This document shows, in pieces, positions 25,101 to 36,108 of a stretch of DNA of 64,000 nt. Source of the stretch: Apostichopus japonicus (Eukaryota; Echinodermata; Holothuroidea; Aspidochirotida; Stichopodidae). The number at the start of each line of letters is the position of its first letter. The first letter of the stretch is position 1. A program made the position numbers and the translations under genes. The notes beneath the pieces are model-generated. The model had not been told where the DNA came from and made no database searches. It saw only the letters and a list, made by a program, of their open reading frames with translations. The stretch lies in the NCBI RefSeq assembly GCF_037975245.1, contig NC_092569.1:30008168-30072167 (forward strand). The letters run 5' to 3'.

Positions 25101-28100
25101 GATTTGTTTGAATATTTTGGCTGTATAGTTAATAATAATAATAATAATGTAAAAGGCACTTACCATCTGATCTTTCGAATGTACCTAAACTAGAGATATA
25201 ATAATCCCCCCATTCATCTGAGATACGAAACTCGTCGTATGTTACATAGTAAGTTTCTCCAGCAACGTTCTCAAAGTCCATCCTCAGTTGGTACCGCTTT
25301 TGATTTGTTAAGTAGGCAATGTTCTCATTTCCGATCCAAAACGCACTCCCTAGAAAGCCAAAGCCATTTCTGAAGTCTTTCCAACTTCTATAAAAATTTA
25401 CAGAATCCGATCTTCGTCGCTGTAATACCTTCAACGAATACCGAAGAAGTTAAGCGTTAAGTGGGACGTGATTGAATAATTATTATTCGTTCCCTACTGC
25501 AATGCGATTTGTTGCTAACAACTACACAGAAATTAGAACTTATATTTCTAACCACAGTTTGTAGTTTTAGCTAAAGGTCTTCATTTTCCTTAAAAAGAAG
25601 AACTACAGTGTACCTAAGTACAGCCTTGTTCTTAAATTTCACAATATTGAAAAAAATTGATTCAAACTTTCGTTTCGATAAAAATATCAAGATTATTTCT
25701 AGAATAACGACTTTGTATTTCATTGCTATATATTGCTGTAATCAAAATTGAAGTAATTTTTTACAAAACTTGTTGAAAATGAGACATCAAGTAATCATCC
25801 CTACCGTCCATCCACCAGTATCAAGATCATTATCACAGTAAGCCTCAAATGGTTCCGGATAGCCATCTGGTTTAATAAGATACACTCCAGATGTATTTTG
25901 GGTAGAGGAACATGCATTCGATACTTCTTTGCAGTCTCTCGGATACGCAGGTTGTTGAAAGCCAAAGTATAAAGACCCTGGATGGAAAGTAAAAACAAAT
26001 TTAAAATTTTATTGTGACTGAAAAATAATTTCATCTAACGAAAATATGGCCTAAGATGTTTTATCTTTAATTTCCACTCTTCATCCAGGGGTTAAATGGG
26101 AACATGTGAGGTAACTTTTCATTGGGCGCAGTATATAGCTGCAGCTGTTTGGAGGGACTCTCTCTGGGACGTGTTATTATTGAACAGGGGTAATATAACG
26201 TCTGTAAAGCGCATTGAAACATATCGCTGTTAAAAAGAGCTAAATGAATCAAATATTATTTTTTTTTATTAATATAAGATTCTGGGCCAGTTGTAAGTAA
26301 ACCGGTTTCGTTACGAAGTGAGTTAAGGCAATACATCAGTTTAAATACCAACTATTACCCAACTACCATTCAGTCGAAGATATCGCGACTAAAATTAAAT
26401 GAGATAAACGTTATTGAATTCTCAGATGTAACTTATATTTGATATTTGATATCTGATAGTTTTCAGCCTGCAATGGAAATTCAGAGACTAAGTAACTTGA
26501 ATTTCTGTTTTACCAAGCTTCCGTAGTTATCAATCATATCCAAGTGAGATCAAAAGACTCACGGAAACAGGCAAATCCCATTCGTTTACCATACCTGAGA
26601 AAATATCGATGTGGCACGTAGGATATGAAAAGATCAAAAGGAAACTACTCAGAGGAAATCAACCTCGAAATAGATATTCGGAAATAGTGACAGGATTGAA
26701 AAATAAAACGTCAAGAGCAATCACTAAAAAGCTAACATTTCCAACCACCCAAGTTGTCCAACTGAGGTATCATGGTTTATAATACATAAGTGATGTTACT
26801 TACAGAGGTTACTTCTTATTATAAGATAAATAAAATAAGATAAAAAAAAAACCAACCTGAAGAAATTTCCTCGGCACTGACGATTATCTGTGTAAAAAAA
26901 AAGACATTTACTGAATACATTACAAGACATATAGAGTATTGCAGCCAACACGAAGCAGGTTCAGATTAAATCAAATGTTAATAAAACCAGTTTTAGGGAA
27001 AGATTGACCTTTTCGCAAACTAGTCCAAAGTATGTTAGTTTAAAAGAGTAAAGTCGATTTAAACTTTGGTAAATTCTCTGGATCTCCACTTTTAATAATG
27101 TTTTTCTTTCGTCTATATTCCATATCTGTTTCACAGGTCAATGATCACTTATAGAGTACAACTTTCTTCCAGGAAACATTATATTATTGTTTTTTTTCTT
27201 CTGGTTTTACAGCTATACTCTATCGTATGATACGTAATTTCACGTTAGGAACAAAGGCAATATATGGCTGCTTCCTTAAACAGCTTTGTTGCCTAATGCA
27301 GACAGATGTTCTTTGTTCAAGTTATATTTTGACATTAGAACATTTCAGACATGAGTTGTAACGCATTTGTGTTTCACAGTCCACAATTAGACGTAGGGAT
27401 CATTTACATCGTCCCAGCTATTCCTGTTTGACTAAGATTACCGTGTATTGATACTTACGTGCACAATGAGCTTTAAAATGTGTCATTTTTCTTGTAAGGT
27501 AAGTTCATAGTCATGTATTAATGTATCTTACTAAATAAACAATTGTAGCAGCGCTGCACAAGCTCAGTTAAGCTTCTATTTGAAATCATTGTTTCTAGTG
27601 TTGTGCCGGTATCGCCAATATCGAATTTGGTAGATATCCGATATTTCAATCCCAATATCGGACCCATACCGATACCGATATTTTTAAACAGCCAGAATGA
27701 ATGTCAAATTGCACTATAAGTCATACTTTAATACATAAAGTATCAGAATTATTATCGGCTATCGTAAAATATTATATTGCACAACTCACAAACAGTAACC
27801 ACTTGATAACTCACTTGTGCCTATTCTATAATACTAGCCCTAACCTCTTTTTAACTGAACGATCATAGTCCCCAACAATATGATATGCTATAGACATTGT
27901 GTGCTAGCATTTTGCTCTTGGAAAAACAAGTCTACTCTTCCTGTTACTGCTGTTGAACGATTCGTTACTCTGTTTGACCCACTATGTTCAAAACTTAAGC
28001 TGCAAGTATTATACAAATTGTCGTCACATTTCGCCACGAATTTCTTAGCAAAAAGTATTAAAAGATAACATCGTATTAGAATAAAACTGACTTCATGTAG

Positions 28101-31100
28101 AAAAGATATTAGCATATCCTGGCTAAGAACTTTCAATACTGTTTGTGCTTAACAGAACCAAAACTACAACATTTTCTTTATTTTTTTAACTTTCGTAAAT
28201 ATTATATCCTACCATTTGCCGGCTATATTGACAACTAGCCTAGCCAATTAACAAGTGCCTCGTCCTTGAATTATTCGTTAACTAACCGGTACCAAATTGT
28301 GATACACAAACTCTGATTGTCAAAATAAAATCTTTTCAAGAGTAATTTATGTTTTAACAAAATACACCCATGATAGTCTTTTCAGCTTTTTAAAAGATAC
28401 ATTTTTTTTGGGAATGATTCAATAGGGGATGTCCACGTGTTATAACTGTTATTCTCAGCTGAGGACTTAGAAGCAGTGTGCAAATAAGAGTGATGAGCTA
28501 CTACTGTATAGTTATATTCATATAGTCACATAGACTGGTGAAATTTACTTTAAAGCGCTACAAAGACTGCTATGTACGTAGCGTTAGGTAGCCTGACTGG
28601 TATGCTTACAGATCGTTATATCATTAGAGCGGTAAATAGTTTTCATAACTTGCGTCATGTTTGTTTGACCAGCTAGAACAGATTAATAAATCACCGCAAG
28701 AAACAAGATGTGGCTTTGTCGTGGAAAGGTAACGGGGATAACGATGTCAATTCCTTTCCAGCTATCTCCTTTTTCTTTTTGCATTAAGCTCCTTCTTATA
28801 GCAGACCTAGTTTGTTATAAAGTGGAATTTCTTCAAAGTGGAAACACTGTCACGACCTTACTTTATGCAATATATCGTTTTTCTTATTGCTATGAATAAA
28901 ATATGCTCCATTGCAAAGACAAAGAACCAACAACATTGCACTTCGTAATTAATGTTCATGCAACTCATAAACCTCCTTAATCTTGTGGATATTACGTTTG
29001 AACTGTGCTGACCCAAATTGCTCACGAAAATTGTACACATACCATTATAGAACGACCTAAAACTTCACTCGACGTACCACAGAAAAACGATAAAAGAAAA
29101 AATCGGAATCGGCTCCAACAATATGGGTTATTCTCACACGTATTGCACACACAAACTGTGACAAAGGTCAAATTGGAAATATGTAGTCCTTTTGCAAAGA
29201 GTAACATCGAGCTAGGTTGGACTGGATCAAGTCTCCCACGGGTGGAATTATATCCCACAATGACAGGAAATTAAGATAGAAGACATTTTGCTACTCACAT
29301 CAAAACGCATACTGGTTACGAATACTAAAATATTGGCAAAACAAATAACATTATCATTGCATATGATTGTGGCCCACATTTCATGATAACTGAAACCCCC
29401 TGTTTTGAACCCTCACATGACGACAAAAATATTCTTCCTGTACATTTTTTTATATTTTTGGTTCACCGCCATTCAAACTTATCTACAATGCCAAATGGTA
29501 GAAGTACGTTAAGGCACAGCGAATGTATGACAACCCTAGTAACGCTACCTCAACAAATCTACGTGGAACAGTAAGAAAAATAGACTTTTAGCATTAAAAT
29601 TGTGTCTTTTATAACATGATGATGATGATAAAAATTGCAAAAGATAAAGAATGTCAACAGAAAGGACAAAAGAAAAAGAGGAAGTTAAGGAAGAAATGAG
29701 GAATTTAATCTTTTTTCTTTCAGACCAAATTCATTCATGACCAAAATTCCATAGTGTGATATTACTCTGCTATAGAGGATTATAGAATTGAACATACTCG
29801 GCTTTAAATTTGTAAAAGATTAAAAGATCGGAAGCAGCTTCAACAAATACATTTTTCTTGTTTGGTAATTCAGAATAATATTGACATAGACATGTTAGAA
29901 CATTCAAACATATGACAGTTTAAAAAAACGATGTTATCTGTCAAGACAAAAACATATTGTATAACATTTCCAGTAGTGAATTTAGACAATTCTCTGAAAA
30001 AAACAGAGAACAAGCTTACGATCATTCCTGAAATTTTAGCAGTTCTCTGATGTTTTTCGTCTCCATCAAATTTGTGAAAATGCTTCAAAATTATGTTTGC
30101 ACATGGGTCGTCTGAATTACATTACATTTTACTGTAAACAAGATAAGAAACGGTTAGTTTTTTTTTTAAGAATGTTGGTAAACTATTGTGTCAATAAAAA
30201 TGAAGTGTAATTTATTTTGGTGTGAATTTTCTCACTCCAATCATAATGTATTACTTGTTTTCTGTTTTGTTTTACTGTTAAAGATTATGTCTAGGTAAAA
30301 AAAAGAAGCTTTAAACTGAAAAGTATTACTATTTAAGAGATAATCAACCAGAATAATAATCAGTTTAGTTTTAGAAACTTTCTCTGCATCTGCACTAAGT
30401 TATACCGCTAGTAATAAGACCTTAAGTGCTTTTTGTATGATCGTGTGAATTTTAGATTTGCTTGTCGCACTATATCCAGAATACGGCTTTAATTTGTAGC
30501 TATAATGTAATATAACTGATTTAATGGAAGAAAAATAGAATTCTTCCATTAAATTGTTTTTATTTGATAAGGCATACAGCTTTTAGACAGTTGTTATTGT
30601 CTTACTTTTTGTCTGGATTGAATACACAAATACTAATGAAACATCCTACTACGATTTTAATTTGAGTGTGATTTGTAAACGTCTATTCCATTAGAAAGAG
30701 ACTTCCAATCCACTTAATCTTCTAGTTTATTCAATTAAAGATGCTGTAATAACAATATCACTTAAAAAAAAGCTTTTACAATACTATTAGTTGTAATTAT
30801 TATCACTTAATCGCTAATGCTTTCTAGACGTAAACGTCGTTACACATGTGATTATTATAAAGCGACACGTAAATTATAAATACACAATTAAACAAGTCGC
30901 ACACATTCGACAAACAATACGATACTTTATAGATGTCCATTTTGTTTCAAAACACAAGTTAAAACAGTTCAATGTTCATCAAAGTAACTTAAACGAAAGT
31001 TATTTTATGTTTCTTATATTAATTTATTGAATGCCATATGAGAATATTTAGGGACGTGCACATTTTCTGTTACTCTTTTATTTAGCTAACGATATGTAAA

Positions 31101-33040
31101 AATATCTCAATTAAGTTTCCCATTCACAATCAAAACAGTATTTCTTCCTTTAAATTTACCTCTTATCTTGGCATTGTAGAACGACATTAAGTCTGAGTCG
31201 GTATCAAGGAGTTGACCTTTGGTCAAGTTATATTACTCCTCGAAATAATCATTCAGGAAATCAATCATATTTAACTGTTACTTTAAAAGGCTTGTGACTG
31301 AGTTTTTTCTTTACAAACTTTATCATTTTAAGAAAAATAAAATAAATAAACATGTCTTCCATTTTTTCTGCTCTAATATCCATCATATTTAAAATGACGG
31401 AGTTTTGAGATTATATTTCCTGGGAATATCTAACAATATATAGCCTAACTGAAGGAAATGAGAAACACATAAAGAGAGAAAATTGGAAGGTAGCCACTTA
31501 AATCGCCGGAGACATTTGCATGATCGCTTATCGTACCATTCTTTCGTATAAGCAATTAAACCAACAACGCAATACCTGAAAATTAGATTTGTGATTTTTT
31601 CTGGCTGTGTGGAAGTCTTTAATCTATAATAATTCGTTTTGAAATGTTGTTGCAGACTGTTTTCAACTTTGGCACACGTATAACGATATCTATTAAAGAG
31701 ATCTCTATGAGCATATGTGAAAGTAAATATTTAGGTGCTCTTTAGAATTTTAAATCTGAAACTTTTGCGTTTTAATGATAGTTTACAACAATATAATCAA
31801 ACGTAAAGCTGACCATTTCCTCAAATTTGAATAAACCTGAACCACCCTTTCAAGTAATAGATACCTAATTTAAAGGATGTACCTTGTTATAGTTTTGTTA
31901 ACTGTAGTTTCCCAACTGTTGACTATTTGAAATGAAAGTTAATTAAGCATCTTTGTGATTGGATTATCACATAGAAATGTCTTATTTTAGATTAGTAACG
32001 CAGATGTTGCTTTAATGTATTCATAAGAATAAAATGAACAAAGACGAGCAATCAAGTGTCTGTTCGGAAATCATTTCATAACAACAGAGCTGAAAGCGAT
32101 GTTGCCTTCATGCATATGAATATCAAGTTATTAGTATGTAGTTTATATCAAAATATAAACTATAAGCAAGGCATTATAACAAATGCAAAAAAAAAAAATT
32201 AAAACATTTTAACAAAGGTGCCGAATATCGCTCTGTTTCAAGAGGAAATCTCATGATTGGATTTTTAACAAAAAGAAAATGTAAACTCGATAATCTGAAA
32301 ACAATAAAATATTATAGTTTAGTTTTTAGTTATCGCTGAGATAAATGAATTTCTGTTTTTAGTTATCGTACTCGTAGCCAAAATTGTAGAGTAAAGCTTT
32401 AATTTGTATCTTTGAAAAGTGGGGTTGGCTACTGGAGGGAAACCATGTGAACTGACGTGCTGTAAATGATATTTGGGGAGCGGTATACTCATAAGTTTGA
32501 AACGAGATTACTTTTTCCTGGCCATATCACGAAACTTGATTGACTTTGAAAAATTGGTGTGTAATGAAAACACGTTTGGGATGTATGAATTAGCTTTACC
32601 TCTAAGTATTTTACATGAGAGCAAATTTTAAAGAAAACTGAATTTAAGCATAGAAGAACCGATTAGAGGTAATCTTTTGTTTTTATTCCAATACATGTGG
32701 TTAAATTAAAGACGTTTTGTTATTTTTCGTAACACTGCTGTCCTTTCGCGAAGTTAAAAATTCTGAGTATTTTTAATTGAAGGTCTACTAACTGATATTT
32801 ATCAGGATTTTTTATCGATACTTTCCTATTTCTTCGAAGACGCTAACTCTTCACTTTGTCACATAATTTAATATGAACAGTTACCTCAACAATACATTGA
32901 CGCAACTTATGTTATTTGCGAAACAGAAAATATTCAGTAAAATATAAAATATATTAAATAATAGAAAGACTTACCATTTCTGTTCCAAACGAGTTCCATA
33001 TCGTCAAAACAGTCAAACAAATTTTGAAACACTTCTCCAT
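15795..33040 (-). CDS. Gene A: secreted FReD-TIL-(EGF)8-FReD protein, complete
   Basis: Sixteen coding exons, sum 3141 nt, giving about 1046 residues; all exon phases join and no internal stop was found. Order: signal peptide (1-22), linker, FReD1 N and middle parts (about 33-178), TIL-like cysteine-rich module (179-249), EGF modules 1-7 (250-739, 70 residues each), EGF8 plus FReD2 N part (740-843), FReD2 middle (844-930), FReD2 C part (931-1046). FReD2 keeps the DRDHD calcium site, CAERHRGAWW and MKIRP end of the fold. The family is known for lectin-like recognition and matrix or clotting roles outside the cell; the ligand here is unknown. Intron after FReD2 middle uses a GC donor. The long intron 1 is 6.1 kb. 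A retrotransposon LTR lies about 1 kb upstream. Confidence 0.85.
16145..17274. other. Gene A last intron
   Basis: 1.13 kb, homologous to the outer parts of gene B last intron but without the 888-bp element inserted there; the uninterrupted site is at about 16660-16680. No coding sequence seen. Confidence 0.65.
17275..17536 (-). CDS. Gene A exon 14: FReD2 middle part, GC donor
   Basis: 262 nt, phase 0 to 1, open. Codes VLQRRSSASVDFYRGW, YKNGFGNKNHDHWLGNKYI and a YQLRIDLRDS strand. The donor reads G|GCGAGT; gene B has G|GTGAGT at the same place, so a T-to-C change made this a GC-AG intron. Confidence 0.82.
17794..18105 (-). CDS. Gene A exon 13: EGF module 8 fused to FReD2 N-terminal part
   Basis: 312 nt, phase 0-0. 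After a type-E EGF module ending GDGVTC it passes straight into KDCYELYVSGTRSDGVYTI, IYPDGW, YCEMESNGGGWT, the start of a fibrinogen-related domain. It lacks the CFVAD tail found on the other EGF exons. The same layout is the only EGF exon in gene B. Confidence 0.85.
18656..18865 (-). CDS. Gene A exon 12: EGF module 7 (type V)
   Basis: 210 nt, phase 0-0, open. Contains NQIIKASYQC, HATCAERSGVRKCYC and GDGETC. The last of the simple EGF exons before FReD2. Confidence 0.83.
19452..19661 (-). CDS. Gene A exon 11: EGF module 6 (type E)
   Basis: 210 nt, phase 0-0, open. Contains NRLVDERYQC, CAERSGIRKCYC and GDGQTC. Confidence 0.83.
20244..20453 (-). CDS. Gene A exon 10: EGF module 5 (type V)
   Basis: 210 nt, phase 0-0, open. 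Contains NQIIEASYQC, HATCAERSGIRKCYC, GDGETC and CFVADLGSVLG. Acceptor AAATCAG. Confidence 0.85.
21015..21224 (-). CDS. Gene A exon 9: EGF module 4 (type E)
   Basis: 210 nt, phase 0-0, open. Contains NRIVYERYQC, CAERNGVRKCYC and GDGVTC. Tail GSALG. Confidence 0.83.
21820..22029 (-). CDS. Gene A exon 8: EGF module 3 (type E)
   Basis: 210 nt, phase 0-0, open. Begins EGHFYINLKC, so the usual S-R before the first cysteine is L-K here, and GDG before the last cysteine is GNG. Confidence 0.83.
22613..22822 (-). CDS. Gene A exon 7: EGF module 2 (type V)
   Basis: 210 nt, phase 0-0, open. Begins VGDFYVN and contains NSQIIKASYQC and HATCAERNGVRKCYC. The tail ends GSVVV instead of GSVLG just before the donor, a small local change. 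Confidence 0.83.
23407..23616 (-). CDS. Gene A exon 6: EGF module 1 (type E)
   Basis: 210 nt, phase 0-0, open. Begins EGHFYIN and contains NRLVEESYQC, HATCAEKSGVRKCYC and GDGETC, an EGF-like module of the kind with CxC and GDG before the last cysteine. Tail CFVAEIGSVLG. Donor GTCAGT. Confidence 0.83.
23617..24078. other. Gene A intron between TIL and EGF1 exons
   Basis: 462 bp, homologous to the introns inside the EGF array and to 54190-54723 in gene B. It is the likely parent of the array introns. Confidence 0.7.
24079..24290 (-). CDS. Gene A exon 5: TIL-like cysteine-rich module
   Basis: 212 nt, phase 1 to 0. Codes TIPEWCPANEIFSNETC, then TCDDPDTC, QCVCVGEYLR and ECIPLNQCNCF; the cysteine spacing and C-P-x-N-E-x-F start fit the trypsin-inhibitor-like (TIL) fold also found next to von Willebrand D domains. 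The exon ends CFVADKRSVLG, a tail shared with the EGF exons downstream. Inhibitor activity is not implied by sequence alone. Confidence 0.8.
24291..25163. other. Gene A intron between FReD1 and TIL exons
   Basis: 873 bp. Homologous to 54936-55789 in gene B and to 510-664 and 1-226 beside gene C. I looked for the missing FReD C-terminal exon on the minus strand and saw none. A short (TAA)n tract is at 25130-25147. Confidence 0.7.
25164..25428 (-). CDS. Gene A exon 4: FReD1 middle part
   Basis: 265 nt, phase 0 to 1. Codes VLQRRRSDSVNF, SWKDFRNGFG, FWIGNENIAYLTNQ and YQLRMDFENVAGETYYVTY. It is followed directly by the TIL exon: no exon for the C-terminal third of the fold lies in the 873-bp intron between them. 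Confidence 0.88.
25805..25977 (-). CDS. Gene A exon 3: FReD1 N-terminal part
   Basis: 173 nt, phase 1 to 0. Codes FQQPAYPRDCKEV, a SGVYLIKPDGYPEPFEAYC strand and TGGWT. Acceptor CATCCAG, donor GTAGGG. Confidence 0.87.
25978..26856. other. Gene A intron 2
   Basis: 879 bp; carries a TAAAGCGC-type repeat segment at 26206-26275 and no coding sequence. It shows the empty site for the 1529-1908 and 57055-57683 insertions. Confidence 0.65.
26857..26887 (-). CDS. Gene A exon 2: 31-nt mini-exon
   Basis: Acceptor TTACACAG and donor GTTGGT. Codes IIVSAEEISS plus one base. The same length and phase occur in genes B and C, which supports it despite the weak donor. Confidence 0.75.
26888..32974. other. 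Gene A intron 1 (6.1 kb)
   Basis: Homologous to gene C intron 1 over most of its length. Contains the decayed hAT-like copy at about 27598-28730. No exon recognised. Confidence 0.65.
27598..28730. mobile_element. Decayed copy of the hAT-like TIR element
   Basis: The left end AGTGTTGTGCCGG and the following CCGATATTT words match 3468 onward. The right inverted repeat is missing, with a deletion near 28725-28730, and about 250 bp unrelated to the gene C copy lie inside. The right boundary is approximate. Confidence 0.5.
32975..33040 (-). CDS. Gene A exon 1: signal peptide
   Basis: Codes 22 residues beginning MEKCFKICLTVLTIW, a hydrophobic secretion signal. Phase 0 donor GTAAGTC. The start codon is at 33038-33040; it matches position and exon length in genes B and C. 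Confidence 0.82.
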
Positions 33041-34089
33041 GATTTTAAGTTTGTTTAAATGACACGCGAAAATATATTCGATGAAGTGCAACATGGCAAA
33101 TGACATATGGTATCTATTTAGGGGTGGCCAACACCATATTGGAATGACCGTAGAAGTATGGATGTCCATTAATGCCATCATTTTATTTAAAATATGATTT
33201 GGTGAACAGCTTATACAAATGTGCTGCACATCTATAGTATTGTTGGCTTATGTGTAAAGAAGACTATTCTACATCCACAGTCCAACTTAATATTTTGTAC
33301 AGCTATTTGTATCTTTGTATCTTGAACTTTCAATAGTGCAGTAAGCTTCAGTTGCATTATGTTGAATTGTCCTTGTTCCGATCCATACAGCATAACACCT
33401 ACTGTATACTTATTGACTATCGTGCCTCTAGTTCCAATGACAGCAACGGTATTGCAACTCAATACATGTAAAGGTATTTTGTTTATAACACGAATATCAA
33501 TCACGATGATGACTTTTAATACATAATACATTTAGTGTGGTTCATGTTAAATGTTCTATAGTTGTGTGCCAAACGACGTCATCGCTACTAAGCCGATGAA
33601 AAAAAAAAGAATGTTGATATACTTGTTCTGGTTAAGCTGCTATTACCGATATTTTTAAGAAACATTTATGAGTGATTATTTTAGCTAAGTTACTTCGCTT
33701 TTGGTTGGAAGGCAAAATTAAAGCAGTATCGAAAGGACAGGAAGTGATACTACTAATCAGCACTATATAACATACATTGACTAGTACAATACATCTTACA
33801 TACCGTGAAATGTAATGAATAATATATTCTACAGTATCAATATGTATGTACAAATATCTCAATATTTGGAACATTCGAAGTTTGTCAGTGGTATGCTAAA
33901 TGAACCAAACTTCCTTGTTTTATGATGCCTACGTCACACCCTGTTTGCGGAATCGACTATCATCTGATTGAATCAACATATCAGCTGTTTCATTGGGTTT
34001 TGACTATTCATTTGTTTATTGACTGAAAGAATTACATCAATAATGACTATAAATTATAAGGAAAAATATTGCTCATTTATATAAGATAT
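33041..34089. other. Upstream flank of gene A
   Basis: About 1.05 kb between the gene A start codon and the retrotransposon. Homologous to 9752-10660 upstream of gene C. No other gene seen. Confidence 0.6.
33178..33192 (-). promoter_or_regulatory. Putative core promoter of gene A
   Basis: On the minus strand, AAATAAAATGATGG lies about 140 bp upstream of the start codon inside a block conserved in all three paralogues. TATA-like by sequence only. Confidence 0.3.
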
Positions 34090-34814
34090 TGTAATATTGT
34101 GACGAGCCCGGCTCCTCCGCTAGTGATAGTATATCGGGACTCGCGATAGAAAGGTACTGGGATATCTTGATGCCGTATTTATGCTTCTTCAGGAGATGTC
34201 TCGAACGGAAGAAAACAATGACTTCACACAAAAAACAATTTGACGAGATAGGATTTGATTTGATGATTCGGTATAATTTCTTCTCTGTCGATTCTCTTTA
34301 CAAATACAACTAAATTACAATGATTTGACTTGACTTGACTCCGTCAATTAAACAATTAGAAAGAGTGATGAAATGGTGACGAAGCAACGAACTGATCACG
34401 GAACGCTGACGGAGTGATAAATTTCTGACCTCCTTTTTCTTTTAAACCTTACTTCCATAAAAATCTCACTGCGCATAATCAGTAGGCAGCCAATAACCTG
34501 ACCATCCTGTATTAACTTAATGATATAAAAATAAGTGCACTGGCACTGATCTGCCCTGATTGGTTGGGAGTTTGGAAGTCCATCCCCTTTCTATGGAAAC
34601 TTCCATACCACGTGAGAGAACCTTCTCGAATGTTCCACAGACATAATGGAATCTATTTTGGGAAAAGGCCCTGTACCAAGATTCAATAAGATAGTTAAAA
34701 ACTTCTCGTGGGAAAACTGAATCCATGACCTAGATAAATACATAAGAGGCCTGTAAGGTATCTCGATGGAGTTTTTCGGTAACATCAAAGAGATGGTATT
34801 ACTATTTCATAACA
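34090..34814 (-). repeat. 3' LTR (element orientation)
   Basis: 725 bp, TG...CA ends, no difference from 42648-43372 found on direct reading. Short open frames in it are identical in both copies and are not genes. Its boundary is fixed by the polypurine tract at 34815. Confidence 0.93.
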
Positions 34815-34830
34815 TCCCCCTCAATCTTTT
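34815..34830 (-). other. Polypurine tract
   Basis: Minus-strand AAAAGATTGAGGGGGA ends exactly at the LTR. Such a tract primes plus-strand DNA synthesis in LTR elements. Confidence 0.75.
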
Positions 34831-36108
34831 AAAATTTTTGGATACTCCAAAATTTTAACATCATACCGCTTTAACTTATCATTATCTCAAGAAGGTAGAG
34901 TACTGTAAGCACATTCACTAATATTCATTGACTTCAATAAATGGTCTACATATATCTCAAAGGTTAACATCTAGGTTACGAATTATTAAAAATGATCATA
35001 CGGTATATACATTGACACTATCTCCATGAAAATATTGTGTACCTCTTCAATATTGATGACATCATATGATGTAATCTAAAAAAAAAATATCATTAAGATA
35101 TATCTTAAAGTTACATGACACAGCAAAATATGCAGTATCTCTTACAAAAGACATTTATGCATTTCATACATCAATAATACATTTATATCAAAAGTGAAAT
35201 CATGCCGTGAATTGGGGAGAGATCAGAGAATACTAGACTTAGTTATCTTTTAACTGAACAGAACACCTTGACGTTCCATGCAAAATTCGTACGCAAAAAA
35301 AAGAACCTTAAAATATTACAAACTCATTTACAAAACCTCCTCTTTAATGAAGTCATAGTTTCAAAACTGCTTTGAAACCTTGTTAATCATATACATTCAC
35401 CTCAAGAAAATCAACAAAATGTGACTCGATAGCATGGTGACCCTAGGTATGCACTCCGAATTGATAGTCTAGTAAAGTACCAAAGTACTAGATATTCGAT
35501 ACCATAAAAGAGACCCCATAGACTATGACATCAACAAATCTTTCTTCAAATTAACATATTACTTAACATCTTGTCTTTTAAACTTCTTGCTTCATCATTA
35601 AAGAAATTTACCTTTGCATGAATAATTGAGGAAAAGAAAATATATACATAACTTCCTCAAAAGATCTATACTTTCATCTATACAAAACATCTATACTTTC
35701 ATTTGCTTCGATAACTGTTGCTGTAAGCAAAAGTTGCATATCACCAATGCTGTCTCTAAATAGCCTTCAATATATAACATAAATGATGCAATGTAAATAT
35801 CCTTAAAATATTTCTCAATATATGAAAACCCATGTTGCTAATATTCCGGATATGTTCTAATTGCCGGGTAAACGTTTGAACGAATTCATAAGGAGAAATA
35901 AGGTATACTCATTACACATTTGTTATAAAAGATGAAAGTAGGTCACTTGGTGGCGTTTTTTAACAATAAAGCTTATATTGTTACACCATATAGTACAATG
36001 ACTTCCACTTAATAGGTATGCAGGTAATTGCAATGACGCATTCCATTCATACAATCGTGGGTAAAACACCTGTTCATCTGAACTTAAAGCAATATGCAGT
36101 TATACATA
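34831..36108 (-). other. Noncoding 3' region of the retrotransposon
   Basis: 1.28 kb between pol stop and polypurine tract. AT-rich, with no open frame above 60 codons and nothing like an envelope gene. Confidence 0.65.

Noticed and set aside
34517-34788. Two open frames in the LTR
   Set aside because: They are identical in both LTR copies and have no known family; LTR sequence explains them.
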